Shown: positions 10,541-18,158 of the stretch, in pieces
How positions within the stretch are numbered: the first letter of the stretch is position 1
How the letters are laid out: each line of letters begins with the position of its first letter
Assembly: GCA_016870355.1 (NCBI GenBank)
Contig: VGBR01000007.1
Span: forward strand, 62,001-126,000
Length of the DNA: 64,000 nucleotides
Source: Actinomycetota bacterium
GTDB lineage: Bacteria; Actinomycetota; Acidimicrobiia; IMCC26256; PALSA-555
Reading direction: 5' to 3'
The notes under the pieces: generated by a model
The model's input: the letters and a program-made list of their open reading frames with translations, nothing else
What the model was told of the DNA's origin: nothing
Database searches by the model: none
Made by a program: the position numbers and the translations under genes

Positions 10541-10956
10541 TCCGGATCCTTGGCGGGCTCGAAGGCGTAGGTGACGACCTCGTTGCCGTCGGAGTCGGTG
10601 TGGAGTGGCGCGACCACGAGTCCCATGGCCATGCCGAACTCCAGGCGCGCCGGGTCGGACTCGGTGAGGCGGGTGATCACTCGGAGCCCTTCAGGCAGCT
10701 CGACCACGCCGAAGCCGAACGGGACCTCGCCTTCGTATCCCGGAGGCGCGGCGGTGACGGCCGTCCACCCCCAGAGCGTGCCGTGGTCGGAGAGATCGAC
10801 GGCCTCGACGTCCTCGGTTCCCGTGTACGGGCAGGCGGGCAGCAGCGGGAAGTGGTGCTTGCCGCTCGACGGCGAGTAGCCGCCGAGGAGATGCACCGAT
10901 CCGTCGTCGTCGACACGGAACAAGCCGTCGTGGACCGCCCGCGTGGAAGCAGTCAT
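10537..10956 (-). CDS. DUF35 OB-fold protein, partner of the thiolase
   Basis: The 139 aa protein has the DUF35 layout: a short N-terminal rubredoxin-like segment (about residues 22-48) and an OB-fold with VPFGFGVVELPEGLRV near residue 88. The zinc ribbon that normally carries two CxxC pairs is eroded: the segment reads SPSSGKHHFP..PACPYTG, keeping one of four Cys. It overlaps the thiolase gene downstream and the CoA-transferase gene upstream by 4 bp each. The likely role is a structural or substrate-channel subunit of the thiolase-like enzyme. Confidence 0.85.
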   Translation of the reverse strand: MTASTRAVHDGLFRVDDDGSVHLLGGYSPSSGKHHFPLLPACPYTGTEDVEAVDLSDHGTLWGWTAVTAAPPGYEGEVPFGFGVVELPEGLRVITRLTESDPARLEFGMAMGLVVAPLHTDSDGNEVVTYAFEPAKDPE

Positions 10957-12149
10957 ACGACGCCCTCGCTCGACAGTCGGTCGAGGTCGGCGTCGTCGAG
11001 GCCGAGCTCGCCCAGCACCTCGCGCGTGTGGGCACCGAGCCGGGGTGCGCTCGACGGAGCGGTGACGACCTCACCCACGCGACGCGGAAACGGTGCCTGT
11101 TGGCGCAGGGGGCCGACGCTCTCGTCGTCGACGGTCACCAAGTCGCCGCGCTGGGTGATGTGAGGGTCGGCGAAGATGTCGGCCGCCGTGTACGCGGTGG
11201 CGACCGGCACGTCGCAGGCCACACATCGTTCCTCGATCTGTGCGGCGGGAAGGCCGGCCGTCCACTCCGCGACGGTGCTGTTGATCTCGTCGCCATGTTC
11301 GGCGCGGTCGGCGAGGCGCGCGAACCGCGGCTCTTCGAGGAGATCGAGCCGGTCCATCGCCTTGCACAGCCGTGCAAAATTCGCGTCGGAACCTGCGACG
11401 ATGCACACGTACTTGCCGTCGGCGGTGGGGTAGTTGTCGAGTGGCGCGGAGTTCGCAAGCCGGTTGCCTTCACGATTGCGAACGACGCCGAGCTTGTCGT
11501 ATGCGGGCAACGTCCATTCGAGGATCCGCAAGGCCGCGCCATACAGCGACGCATCGATCACCGCACCCGAGCCGTTGCGAGCGTCGCGGGCATAGAGCGC
11601 CGCGCTTGCCGCGTGCGCGCAGAACACACCGGTGAGGTAGTCGGAAATCGTCACGCCGACGCGCACGGGTGGTCGATCGGGATATCCGGTGAGGTGCAGA
11701 AGCCCGCCGTATCCGATGCCGACGCGGTCGAGTCCCGGCCGTCGCGCGTACGGGCCGTCCTGACCGAAGCTGCTGATCCGCACGACGACGAGACGCGCGT
11801 CGAGATCACCGGGCCCGATGTTCCAGTGCTCGAGCGTTCCGGGTCGGAAGTTCTCGACCACCACGTCGGCAGTGGCAGCGAGCCGACGGAACAAGTCCTG
11901 ACCTTCGTCGCGCCGCAGGTCGAGGGTGACGCTCTTGCGGCCGCGCCCCTCCACCGCCCAGAACAAGGAGTAGTCGGCGCCGTCGTGGTCGGGGACGAAG
12001 GGCCCGATCTCGCGCATGAAGTCGCCAGTACCCGGCTGTTCGATCTTGATGACCTCGGCGCCCTGCTCACCGAGGAGACCGGCACAGAACGGAGCCGCGA
12101 TGCGCGTCCCGAGATCGAGGACGCGCAGGCCGTCGAGCGGACCGGCCAC
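10953..12149 (-). CDS. CaiB/BaiF (class III) CoA-transferase
   Basis: This 398 aa cytoplasmic enzyme moves CoA between carboxylic acids. The N-terminus DGLRVLDLGTRIAAP, the core VVVENFRPGTLEHW near residue 97 and the presumed catalytic Asp in VTISDYLTG (Asp170) match the family, and the length is normal. It is the third gene of a five-gene minus-strand operon (ACAD, hypothetical, this gene, DUF35, thiolase), with 4-bp overlap to the next gene and 2 bp to the previous one. The acyl donor and acceptor are unknown. Confidence 0.93.
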   Translation of the reverse strand: MAGPLDGLRVLDLGTRIAAPFCAGLLGEQGAEVIKIEQPGTGDFMREIGPFVPDHDGADYSLFWAVEGRGRKSVTLDLRRDEGQDLFRRLAATADVVVENFRPGTLEHWNIGPGDLDARLVVVRISSFGQDGPYARRPGLDRVGIGYGGLLHLTGYPDRPPVRVGVTISDYLTGVFCAHAASAALYARDARNGSGAVIDASLYGAALRILEWTLPAYDKLGVVRNREGNRLANSAPLDNYPTADGKYVCIVAGSDANFARLCKAMDRLDLLEEPRFARLADRAEHGDEINSTVAEWTAGLPAAQIEERCVACDVPVATAYTAADIFADPHITQRGDLVTVDDESVGPLRQQAPFPRRVGEVVTAPSSAPRLGAHTREVLGELGLDDADLDRLSSEGVV

Positions 12150-12151
12150 CG

Positions 12152-12535
12152 CTAGCTCCCGGAGCTCAGCTGCTTCTCGGCCGCTTTCGCGAGGGCTTTC
12201 AAGTCCTTGAGCGTCGGCGAGAAGTCGTTGCCATACGTCGTCAGGATGCAGACATACGGCCCGCTGAGGAGCTCAACCCCGATCGCCGGCTCGCCACCCT
12301 CGGAGCTTCGCCCGATGGCATGGGAGCCGTCACCGACTTTCGGAACCTTCACCTTCTCGTAGTCGACCGAGGACGACCCCTCAATGAGGTTCTGCACAGT
12401 CCCGCACTTCACGCCGCCCTTGGCGGTCGCCTTGTGGCCCTGGTACGCGGCGCGCGCCGCGTCCTTGACTGCCGTCGACGTGCCGGTTGCATCGACGAGC
12501 ACGACGCCGAGTGTGAGCAGTCCGCCTCGTCGCAT
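12152..12535 (-). CDS. hypothetical protein, 127 aa
   Basis: I do not recognise this protein. It starts with ATG 9 bp after the ACAD stop and ends 2 bp before the CoA-transferase gene, so it is part of that operon. The N-terminal 17 residues are mildly hydrophobic but make a poor signal peptide. Two Cys (in VKCGTV and YVCILT) could pair if the protein were exported. The middle has SSVDYEKVKVPKVGDGSHAIG and the C-terminus is Lys/Ala-rich. The style recalls small exported actinobacterial sensor-type domains, but that is only an impression. Confidence 0.6.
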   Translation of the reverse strand: MRRGGLLTLGVVLVDATGTSTAVKDAARAAYQGHKATAKGGVKCGTVQNLIEGSSSVDYEKVKVPKVGDGSHAIGRSSEGGEPAIGVELLSGPYVCILTTYGNDFSPTLKDLKALAKAAEKQLSSGS

Positions 12536-12544
12536 GCGGTGACG

Positions 12545-13744
12545 CTACCTGGCCTTCGCCTCGTGCTTGGGCTCACGTGGGAGCTCGAGCACCCGCTCGC
12601 CGAGGATGTTGCGCTGGATCTCGTTCGTGCCGGCCCAGATCGACGATGCCTGGTAGTAGAGCCATGACCGTTGCCAGGTGCCGTCGCCCGGGTTGTCGTG
12701 CGCGCCATGCCAGAGCGGCGATGCTGGTCCGAGCACGGCCATGACCGTGTCGTGCAGCCGCTTGCTCATCTCGCTCCAGTAGAGCTTGAGCGCGCTGCCC
12801 TCTGGCCCGGGCGGCTCGCCCTTCGCGACCCTCGAGAGGGTGCGCCAGTTGTGCAGCTGGAACAGGCGGACCTCGACCGCGGCTTGCGCGAGGCGCCGAC
12901 GCAGGCGGGCGTCGTCGAACGCCTCCTGCTCGAGCGCGAGTCGCAGCAGCTCTTCGAGGAGCTGCACGTGGATGACGAGCTGGCGCGGGTTGATTCCGCG
13001 CTCGTGCGTGAGCGTGGAGTTGGCGACTCGCCAGCCTTCGTCGACCGGGCCGACGACCTGGTCATCGGGCACGAACACGTCGGCGAAGAAGACCTCGTTG
13101 AACTCGGTCTCGTCGGTGATCTGTCGGAGCGGACGAACCTCGACGCCCGAGGTCCGCATGTCGATCGCGAGCGCGGTGATTCCCTGTTGCTTGGGCACGT
13201 CGGGATTCGTTCGTGCGAGACAGAGTCCCCAGTCCGCGAACTGTGCGTAGCTGGTCCACACCTTCTGACCGTTGACCACCCAGCCACCCTCGCCGCGCAC
13301 CGCACGGGTCGTGACCGCGGCGAGGTCGCTCCCGGCACCGGGCTCGCTGAACAGCTGACACCACAGCTCTTGGGCCGGGAGGATCTTGGCCAGCCAACGT
13401 TGGCGCTGCTCGGCCGTGCCGTGCGCCAGCAACGTGGGACCGACGAGGTTGATACCGATGCGGCCGACCAGCTCGGGTGCCCGCGCACGTGCGAGCTCTT
13501 CGGTGACGATGAAGTGCTCGACAGCGCCGGCACCGCGGCCGCCGTACTCCTCAGGCCACGGCACTCCTACCCAACGACCGCTCGCGAGCTTCGCCTGCCA
13601 CTCGCGACCGAAGGCGACCTCTTCGGCGAGGTCGTCGAAGCGAGGCGGGAGCCCTTTGCCGTACTCCCAGGGAAGGTGCTCACGAAGCCACGCACGGAAC
13701 TCGGAGCGCAGCGCGGCCTCTTCTTCAGTAGGCGTGAGGTCCAT
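12545..13744 (-). CDS. acyl-CoA dehydrogenase, 399 aa
   Basis: This is the first gene of the five-gene acyl-CoA operon. WCQLFSEPGAGSDLAA near residue 134 is the flavin-binding loop, and GTNEIQRNILGERV near the C-terminus is the usual end of the C-domain. The N-terminus begins MDLTPTEEE. It lies 114 bp downstream of citrate synthase on the same strand, and the 23-bp palindrome at 13764-13786 sits 19 bp upstream of its start, so it probably has its own control. The long-form ACAD domain order is complete. Confidence 0.94.
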   Translation of the reverse strand: MDLTPTEEEAALRSEFRAWLREHLPWEYGKGLPPRFDDLAEEVAFGREWQAKLASGRWVGVPWPEEYGGRGAGAVEHFIVTEELARARAPELVGRIGINLVGPTLLAHGTAEQRQRWLAKILPAQELWCQLFSEPGAGSDLAAVTTRAVRGEGGWVVNGQKVWTSYAQFADWGLCLARTNPDVPKQQGITALAIDMRTSGVEVRPLRQITDETEFNEVFFADVFVPDDQVVGPVDEGWRVANSTLTHERGINPRQLVIHVQLLEELLRLALEQEAFDDARLRRRLAQAAVEVRLFQLHNWRTLSRVAKGEPPGPEGSALKLYWSEMSKRLHDTVMAVLGPASPLWHGAHDNPGDGTWQRSWLYYQASSIWAGTNEIQRNILGERVLELPREPKHEAKAR

Positions 13745-13763
13745 CTCTATGCGGTCGCTCTCT

Positions 13764-13786
13764 GCGGCGCAGGGTACCTGCGCCGC
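13764..13786. promoter_or_regulatory. palindrome upstream of ACAD gene (copy 1)
   Basis: Ten-base perfect arms GCGGCGCAGG and CCTGCGCCGC are separated by GTA. It lies between the 3' end of gltA and the 5' end of the ACAD gene, both on the minus strand. The same arms recur at 20895-20916, again just upstream of an ACAD gene. It could be an operator, a leader hairpin or, for this copy only, part of the gltA terminator; no T-run follows. Confidence 0.5.
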
Positions 13787-13858
13787 GGGCGTTCGCTCCC
13801 TCGGCGAGCTCCTTTGTTGGCTGCGCTCACTTCGTCGCCGCGTTGTCGAGCGCAGTGC

Positions 13859-15157
13859 TCAAGCGCGGTCTTCGATCGGGACGTACGAGCGCTCGGTGGG
13901 GCCGGTGTAGATCTGACGGGGCCGCCCGATCTTCGTCTTCGGGCTCTCCATCATCTCTTTCCAATGGGCGATCCACCCCGGGAGTCGACCCATCGCGAAG
14001 AGCACCGTGAACATGTCGACGGGGAAGCCCATGGCCCGGTAGAGGAACCCCGAGTAGAAGTCGACGTTCGGGTAGAGCCGGCGCTCGATGAAGTACTCGT
14101 CTTCAAGCGCGATCTTCTCGAGCTGACGAGCGAGATCGAGGAGCGGATCCGACTTCCCGAGCTCGCTGATGACCTCATCGGCAGTGACCTGAAGGATGCG
14201 GGCGCGCGGGTCGTAGTTCTTGTACACGCGGTGGCCGAACCCTGACAGTCGGAACGAGTCGTCGGGATCCTTCGCCATCGCGACGTACTTCGCGACGTCG
14301 TCGCCATCGGCGTGGATGCGCTCGAGCATCTCGATGACGGCCTGGTTCGCACCGCCATGCAGCGGCCCCCAGAGTGCGTTGATGCCGGCCGACACCGAGG
14401 CGAACAGGTTCGCCTCGCTGGAGCCGGCGAGCCGGACGGTCGAGGTGGAGCAGTTCTGCTCGTGATCGGCGTGGAGGATGAGCAGCTGCTTCATCGCATG
14501 CACGACGGTGGGGCTCACCTCGTAGGGCTCTGATGGCACCGCGAACATCATCGTGAGGAAGTTCTCGATGAGATCGAGCGAGTTGTTCGGGTAGAGGAAC
14601 GGCTGGCCGATCGATCGCTTGTACGCATAGGCGGCGATCGTCGGCAACTTCGCCATCAGGCGGATGATCGAGAGCTGCACCTGCTCGGGGTCGTGCGGGT
14701 CGGTGCTGTCGGGATAGAAGGTCGACAGCGCGCTCACCACCGATGCGAGCACACCCATTGGATGCGCATCCTTCGGAAAGCCGTCGAAGAACCGCTTCGC
14801 GTCTTCGTGCAGCAACGTGTGCTTGCGGATGCCGTAGCGGAAGTCGTCGAGCTCTTCGAGCGTTGGCAGGTCGCCGTTGATGAGCAGGTATGCCGTCGTG
14901 AGGAACGACGGTTGGTGGCCCTCGACGAGCTGCTCGATCGGGATGCCCCGATACCGGAGAATGCCTTCCTCGCCGTCGATGAACGTGATCGCGGACTCGC
15001 ACGCGCCCGTGTTCATGAACCCGTAGTCGAGAGTGATCAGCCCCGTCTGCGCCCGGAGCTTCGAGATGTCGATACCCAGCTCGTCCTCGGTGCCGCGTAC
15101 GACGGGGAGCTCGATCTCCTTCTCGCCGTAGTGCAGGTGTACTGGTTCATCCGACAT
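13859..15157 (-). CDS. gltA: citrate synthase
   Basis: Condenses acetyl-CoA with oxaloacetate at the entry of the TCA cycle. The 432 aa chain is the hexameric bacterial type, with the N-terminal beta-rich segment (LDYGFMNTGACESAITF, GILRYRGIPIEQL). The active-site His regions LHADHEQNCSTSTVR, GPLHGGANQAV and GFGHRVYKNYDPRA are all present. I chose ATG 15157 (MSDEPVHLHY); the open frame extends upstream to 15568 but that part is an Arg-rich shadow overlapping the divergent ACAD gene. The ACAD at 15280 diverges 122 bp away. Its position among acyl-CoA genes fits a sink for acetyl-CoA, though gltA location varies between genomes. Confidence 0.96.
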   Translation of the reverse strand: MSDEPVHLHYGEKEIELPVVRGTEDELGIDISKLRAQTGLITLDYGFMNTGACESAITFIDGEEGILRYRGIPIEQLVEGHQPSFLTTAYLLINGDLPTLEELDDFRYGIRKHTLLHEDAKRFFDGFPKDAHPMGVLASVVSALSTFYPDSTDPHDPEQVQLSIIRLMAKLPTIAAYAYKRSIGQPFLYPNNSLDLIENFLTMMFAVPSEPYEVSPTVVHAMKQLLILHADHEQNCSTSTVRLAGSSEANLFASVSAGINALWGPLHGGANQAVIEMLERIHADGDDVAKYVAMAKDPDDSFRLSGFGHRVYKNYDPRARILQVTADEVISELGKSDPLLDLARQLEKIALEDEYFIERRLYPNVDFYSGFLYRAMGFPVDMFTVLFAMGRLPGWIAHWKEMMESPKTKIGRPRQIYTGPTERSYVPIEDRA

Positions 15158-15279
15158 GTCCCCGCAGCGTAGTAGCGACCCGATGGGCGTCGAAGATCGT
15201 CCAGTAGCCTGCGCGCCGCGGCGCAAGCGGAACGGATGGAGCGAGCGGAAGTAGTGGAGCGGAAGCGGAGCAGAGGGAG

Positions 15280-16371
15280 ATGAACTTCGAGTTGTCCGAC
15301 GACCAGCTCGCGCTGCGCGACGGTGCCCGCGATCTGCTCGACGGGCTCGCCGACATCGCGCGGGTGCGAGCCGTCGTCGAAGCCTCAGTAGGCGTCGATG
15401 ACGCGCTCTGGAAGGCGATGGCCGAGCAGGGCTGGCCCGGGATCGCGGTCGACGAGTCGCTTGGCGGGCTCGGGTTCGGCACGGTCGAGGTCGCGGTACT
15501 CCTCGAAGAGGTCGGACGGCACGCCGCGCCCGCGCCCGTCGCGTCGACGGCACTCGTGTTGCGCGCACTCATCGACGGCGGCGAGACGGACTGGGCTGCG
15601 CGTGTGCTTGCCGATGGTGGCATCGGGTGTGCCGCATGGAGTCGTGAGGCAGATGCCGTGCGGGCGGAGGGAGCAGCGGGCGCCTGGCGCTTGACCGGGC
15701 GCAGCGACCCGACGCCCTACGCGCCCTCGGCATCGGTCGCGGTCGTCGTCGCTGCTACCCCCGACGGGTCAACAGGTGTGTTTGCCGTCGACCTCGACGA
15801 AGTGGGCCGTCCAGGCGCCGAACCGGCGATGGACCGGACCCGCGAGGTTGGGTGGCTCACGTTCGACGCCACGCACGCGGTCCGACTTGGCGACGAGTCG
15901 GCCGTCATTGCGCTGCTCGATCGGGGCGCGACGTTCGCCTCGGCCGAGATGCTCGGCGGTGCGGCTCGGGCACTCGAGCTCGCCGTCGAGTACGCGAAGG
16001 ATCGCGTCCAGTTCGGGCGACCGATCGGCAGCTTCCAGGCGGTGAAGCATCGGTGTGCCGACATGCTCGTCGACGTCGAAGGCATGCGCTCGACGTCGTA
16101 CTGGGCCGCGTGGTGCATCGGTGCGGCCGACCCGGAGGCGTCCATCGCTGCGTCGACTGCGAAGGTGTGGTGCTCCGACGCCTCGAAGCGGGTGATGGCA
16201 TCCGCGCTCCAGGTACACGGTGGGATCGGCTTCACCTGGGAACACGACCTGCACCTCTTCCTCAAGCGCGGCCAGCTCGATCAGGTGACGTTCGGTGACG
16301 CCGTGTACCACCGCGATCGCCTCGCGGGACTGCTGCGCACGCGTGTGGAGGCCGGCGAGAGCGTCATCTAG
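15280..16371 (+). CDS. acyl-CoA dehydrogenase (short form, 363 aa)
   Basis: This is a short ACAD similar in build to the one at 2161. It starts MNFELSDDQLALRDGARDLL and has RVQFGRPIGSFQAVKHR (about residue 245) and HGGIGFTWEHDLH (about residue 310). The SEP-AGSD loop is missing, as in other short partners. A GAGGGAG ribosome site lies just before the ATG, within a run of AGCGGA-like repeats (15225-15275) that resembles leaders elsewhere in this window. Its 3' end overlaps the convergent GH114-like gene by 8 bp. Confidence 0.92.
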   Translation: MNFELSDDQLALRDGARDLLDGLADIARVRAVVEASVGVDDALWKAMAEQGWPGIAVDESLGGLGFGTVEVAVLLEEVGRHAAPAPVASTALVLRALIDGGETDWAARVLADGGIGCAAWSREADAVRAEGAAGAWRLTGRSDPTPYAPSASVAVVVAATPDGSTGVFAVDLDEVGRPGAEPAMDRTREVGWLTFDATHAVRLGDESAVIALLDRGATFASAEMLGGAARALELAVEYAKDRVQFGRPIGSFQAVKHRCADMLVDVEGMRSTSYWAAWCIGAADPEASIAASTAKVWCSDASKRVMASALQVHGGIGFTWEHDLHLFLKRGQLDQVTFGDAVYHRDRLAGLLRTRVEAGESVI

Positions 16372-17242
16372 GGCAGCGCGGCGGCGAGACGGGCAGCCGC
16401 GCCAAGTCGATGCCCGAGACGAACGAACGTGCACCCGCCGCGCACGCGTTGGCGGTTGCAGCCGCGGCTCCTGCTGTGTCGTCCGCAGCGAAGTAGTCCG
16501 TTGCCGTCACGAACAGTCCTCTCGCCGCGAGGCGTCGCAATGCGTCTAGTGCGCCACGCTTGTCGCCTGGGCGCTGTTCCACGTATCGGCCTTGGTCGAA
16601 GTCGTAGGTTCCGCTCACGTCCTCACGGTTCCACCCATCGAGAGCACCGAGCATCGGCTTGATGACGTCCTCTCCGTTTTGGGCGAAGAGCATGTCGTCC
16701 TGGTTGTGCGTGATCCGAAAGAGGTCGGTGACGAGCCGCACCATGCCGTTGGCCTGTCGCGGATGGGTGCTGATCATGTCCACGTTGTCGAGGAACAACC
16801 CGTCGAACCCGCGATCCAAGATCGACGGCGCGACCGTGTCCGCGATCAGCGCCCGGAAGCTGGGACTGGCGACGTCCGCGTACCACTCATCCCAGTCGTC
16901 CCAATGGTCGAGGCGGTACGGCTTGGCCTCGCCGGTCCATGAGCGGCCCCGCTCGATCGTGCCCACGCTCAGGTACCCGAGCACGATCGTCCCGCCCGAC
17001 TGAAGCTCGCTCACGAGGGATGACGACGCGGTCTCGCCGTCGAGCACGACGAGGTCATATGCGCGCAGTCGCTCAACCACTCTCGAGCGGTCGAGGTCGA
17101 CACCCAAGGCCAGCGCGAACGTCTCGACGGCAGCGAGACGTGGTTCAACGAGTCCTGCCGGCGGGCCGGCCGCGCCTGGGGTCGACAGTGCGAAGTGCAT
17201 CGTGCCGGCGATCACGAGCATCGCCACCGAACGCTTGCGCAC
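16364..17242 (-). CDS. secreted GH114-like (endo alpha-1,4-polygalactosaminidase-type) protein
   Basis: The 292 aa protein has a signal peptide (MRKRSVAMLVIAG..., cleavage near GAAG) and a TIM-barrel style domain. VVLDGE, GTIVLGYLSVGTIE, WYADVASPSFRAL and GFDGLFLDNVDM match the GH114/TM1410 family, whose characterised members cut galactosaminogalactan. The Asp in FLDNVD is a likely catalytic-site residue. I chose GTG 17242; an upstream ATG in frame (17371) would put 43 Cys/His-containing residues ahead of an otherwise clear signal peptide. The true substrate in this organism is unknown. Confidence 0.8.
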   Translation of the reverse strand: MRKRSVAMLVIAGTMHFALSTPGAAGPPAGLVEPRLAAVETFALALGVDLDRSRVVERLRAYDLVVLDGETASSSLVSELQSGGTIVLGYLSVGTIERGRSWTGEAKPYRLDHWDDWDEWYADVASPSFRALIADTVAPSILDRGFDGLFLDNVDMISTHPRQANGMVRLVTDLFRITHNQDDMLFAQNGEDVIKPMLGALDGWNREDVSGTYDFDQGRYVEQRPGDKRGALDALRRLAARGLFVTATDYFAADDTAGAAAATANACAAGARSFVSGIDLARLPVSPPRCPR

Positions 17243-17386
17243 ACATTGAGGGTAGGCGGCCGGATCCGATGTTCTCAGCGTGTGCTCAGGCTCCGCTCGC
17301 GAAGTGATGACAAAGCCGTGACACGCGTGCGCGTTGCGTGCTGCAACCTCGCCGTGATGCATCCACCTCAACGAAGGAGCACAGCA

Positions 17387-18118
17387 ATGACATCACGGCG
17401 AATGCTGATGGGCACCCTTGCGCTGCTGGCTGCGATCAGCGGCGCGTCGATCGTGGCGACGGCCGGGGCTACGAGCGCGGCCGTCGGGCTGCACGAGGAC
17501 CATCATCACGACGACGAGAAGGACAAGAAGAAGGACGACGGCGATTCGGCGTCGGACGACACGACCCACGCCGAGCATGGAATGGCGATCCATGACTCGA
17601 CGGGTGGTCGTGAGCCCACCGACGAGGACCAGGAGAACGCCGACGCGTTCTACGAGTCCGTCGTCGAAGGCATCGCTCGCTACGAGGATCTTCGGGTCGC
17701 GATCGACGACGGGTACGTCGAGACCGAGGGCAGCCAGGACCTGGCGGTCAAGCACTACATGAAGCGCGGCGTGAACGGGGCCGCGCTCGACCCCGAGCTG
17801 CCGTCCGGCCTCATGTACTACGTCGACGAGAACCAGACGACGTTGCTGGGCGCAGTCTGGGTGACGCGGAGCAACGACCCACCGCAACCAGGCGGGCCGC
17901 TGACGGTGTGGCACGACCACTCGCCGATGGGTTGTCCCGAGGCGCATCCGGACTGCCCGGCTGCGTCAGGTGAAGAAACCAACGGGGTGCCGCCGCTCAT
18001 GTTCCACGTGTGGACGTTCGAGGACGCGGTCGATGTGTTCGGCCACGGTTTCCCTGACGCAGTCGGGACCAAGAACGCCGGGCGTGGGAACCGTCCACCG
18101 TTGCCTTTCGACGTCTGA
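17387..18118 (+). CDS. secreted His/Asp-rich protein, paralogue of the 29805 gene
   Basis: Family not recognised. The 243 aa protein has a good GAAGGAG ribosome site 7 bp before ATG 17387 and a Sec signal peptide (MTSRRMLMGTLALLAAISG). Then comes a stretch crowded with His, Asp and Lys (residues about 36-60: HEDHHHDDEKDKKKDD), a helical region (NADAFYESVVEGIARYEDLR) and a C-terminal domain with VWHDHSPMGC, MFHVWTFED and FGHGFPD. The His motifs and their order match the secreted protein at 29805-30578. Metal binding is a reasonable inference, not shown. Confidence 0.8.
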   Translation: MTSRRMLMGTLALLAAISGASIVATAGATSAAVGLHEDHHHDDEKDKKKDDGDSASDDTTHAEHGMAIHDSTGGREPTDEDQENADAFYESVVEGIARYEDLRVAIDDGYVETEGSQDLAVKHYMKRGVNGAALDPELPSGLMYYVDENQTTLLGAVWVTRSNDPPQPGGPLTVWHDHSPMGCPEAHPDCPAASGEETNGVPPLMFHVWTFEDAVDVFGHGFPDAVGTKNAGRGNRPPLPFDV

Positions 18119-18158
18119 CTCCGGTGGCGCAGGCGTGCGCGTGCGGTTGCCTCGCTCG

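Noticed and set aside
11028-14245. Plus-strand ORFs of 375 and 524 aa opposite the CoA-transferase and ACAD genes
   Set aside because: Mirror frames of high-GC genes; composition lacks normal protein patterns, while the minus-strand frames carry full family motifs.
13859-15568. 569 aa version of citrate synthase
   Set aside because: The extra N-terminus is Arg/Pro-rich and overlaps the divergent ACAD; ATG 15157 fits known citrate synthase length.
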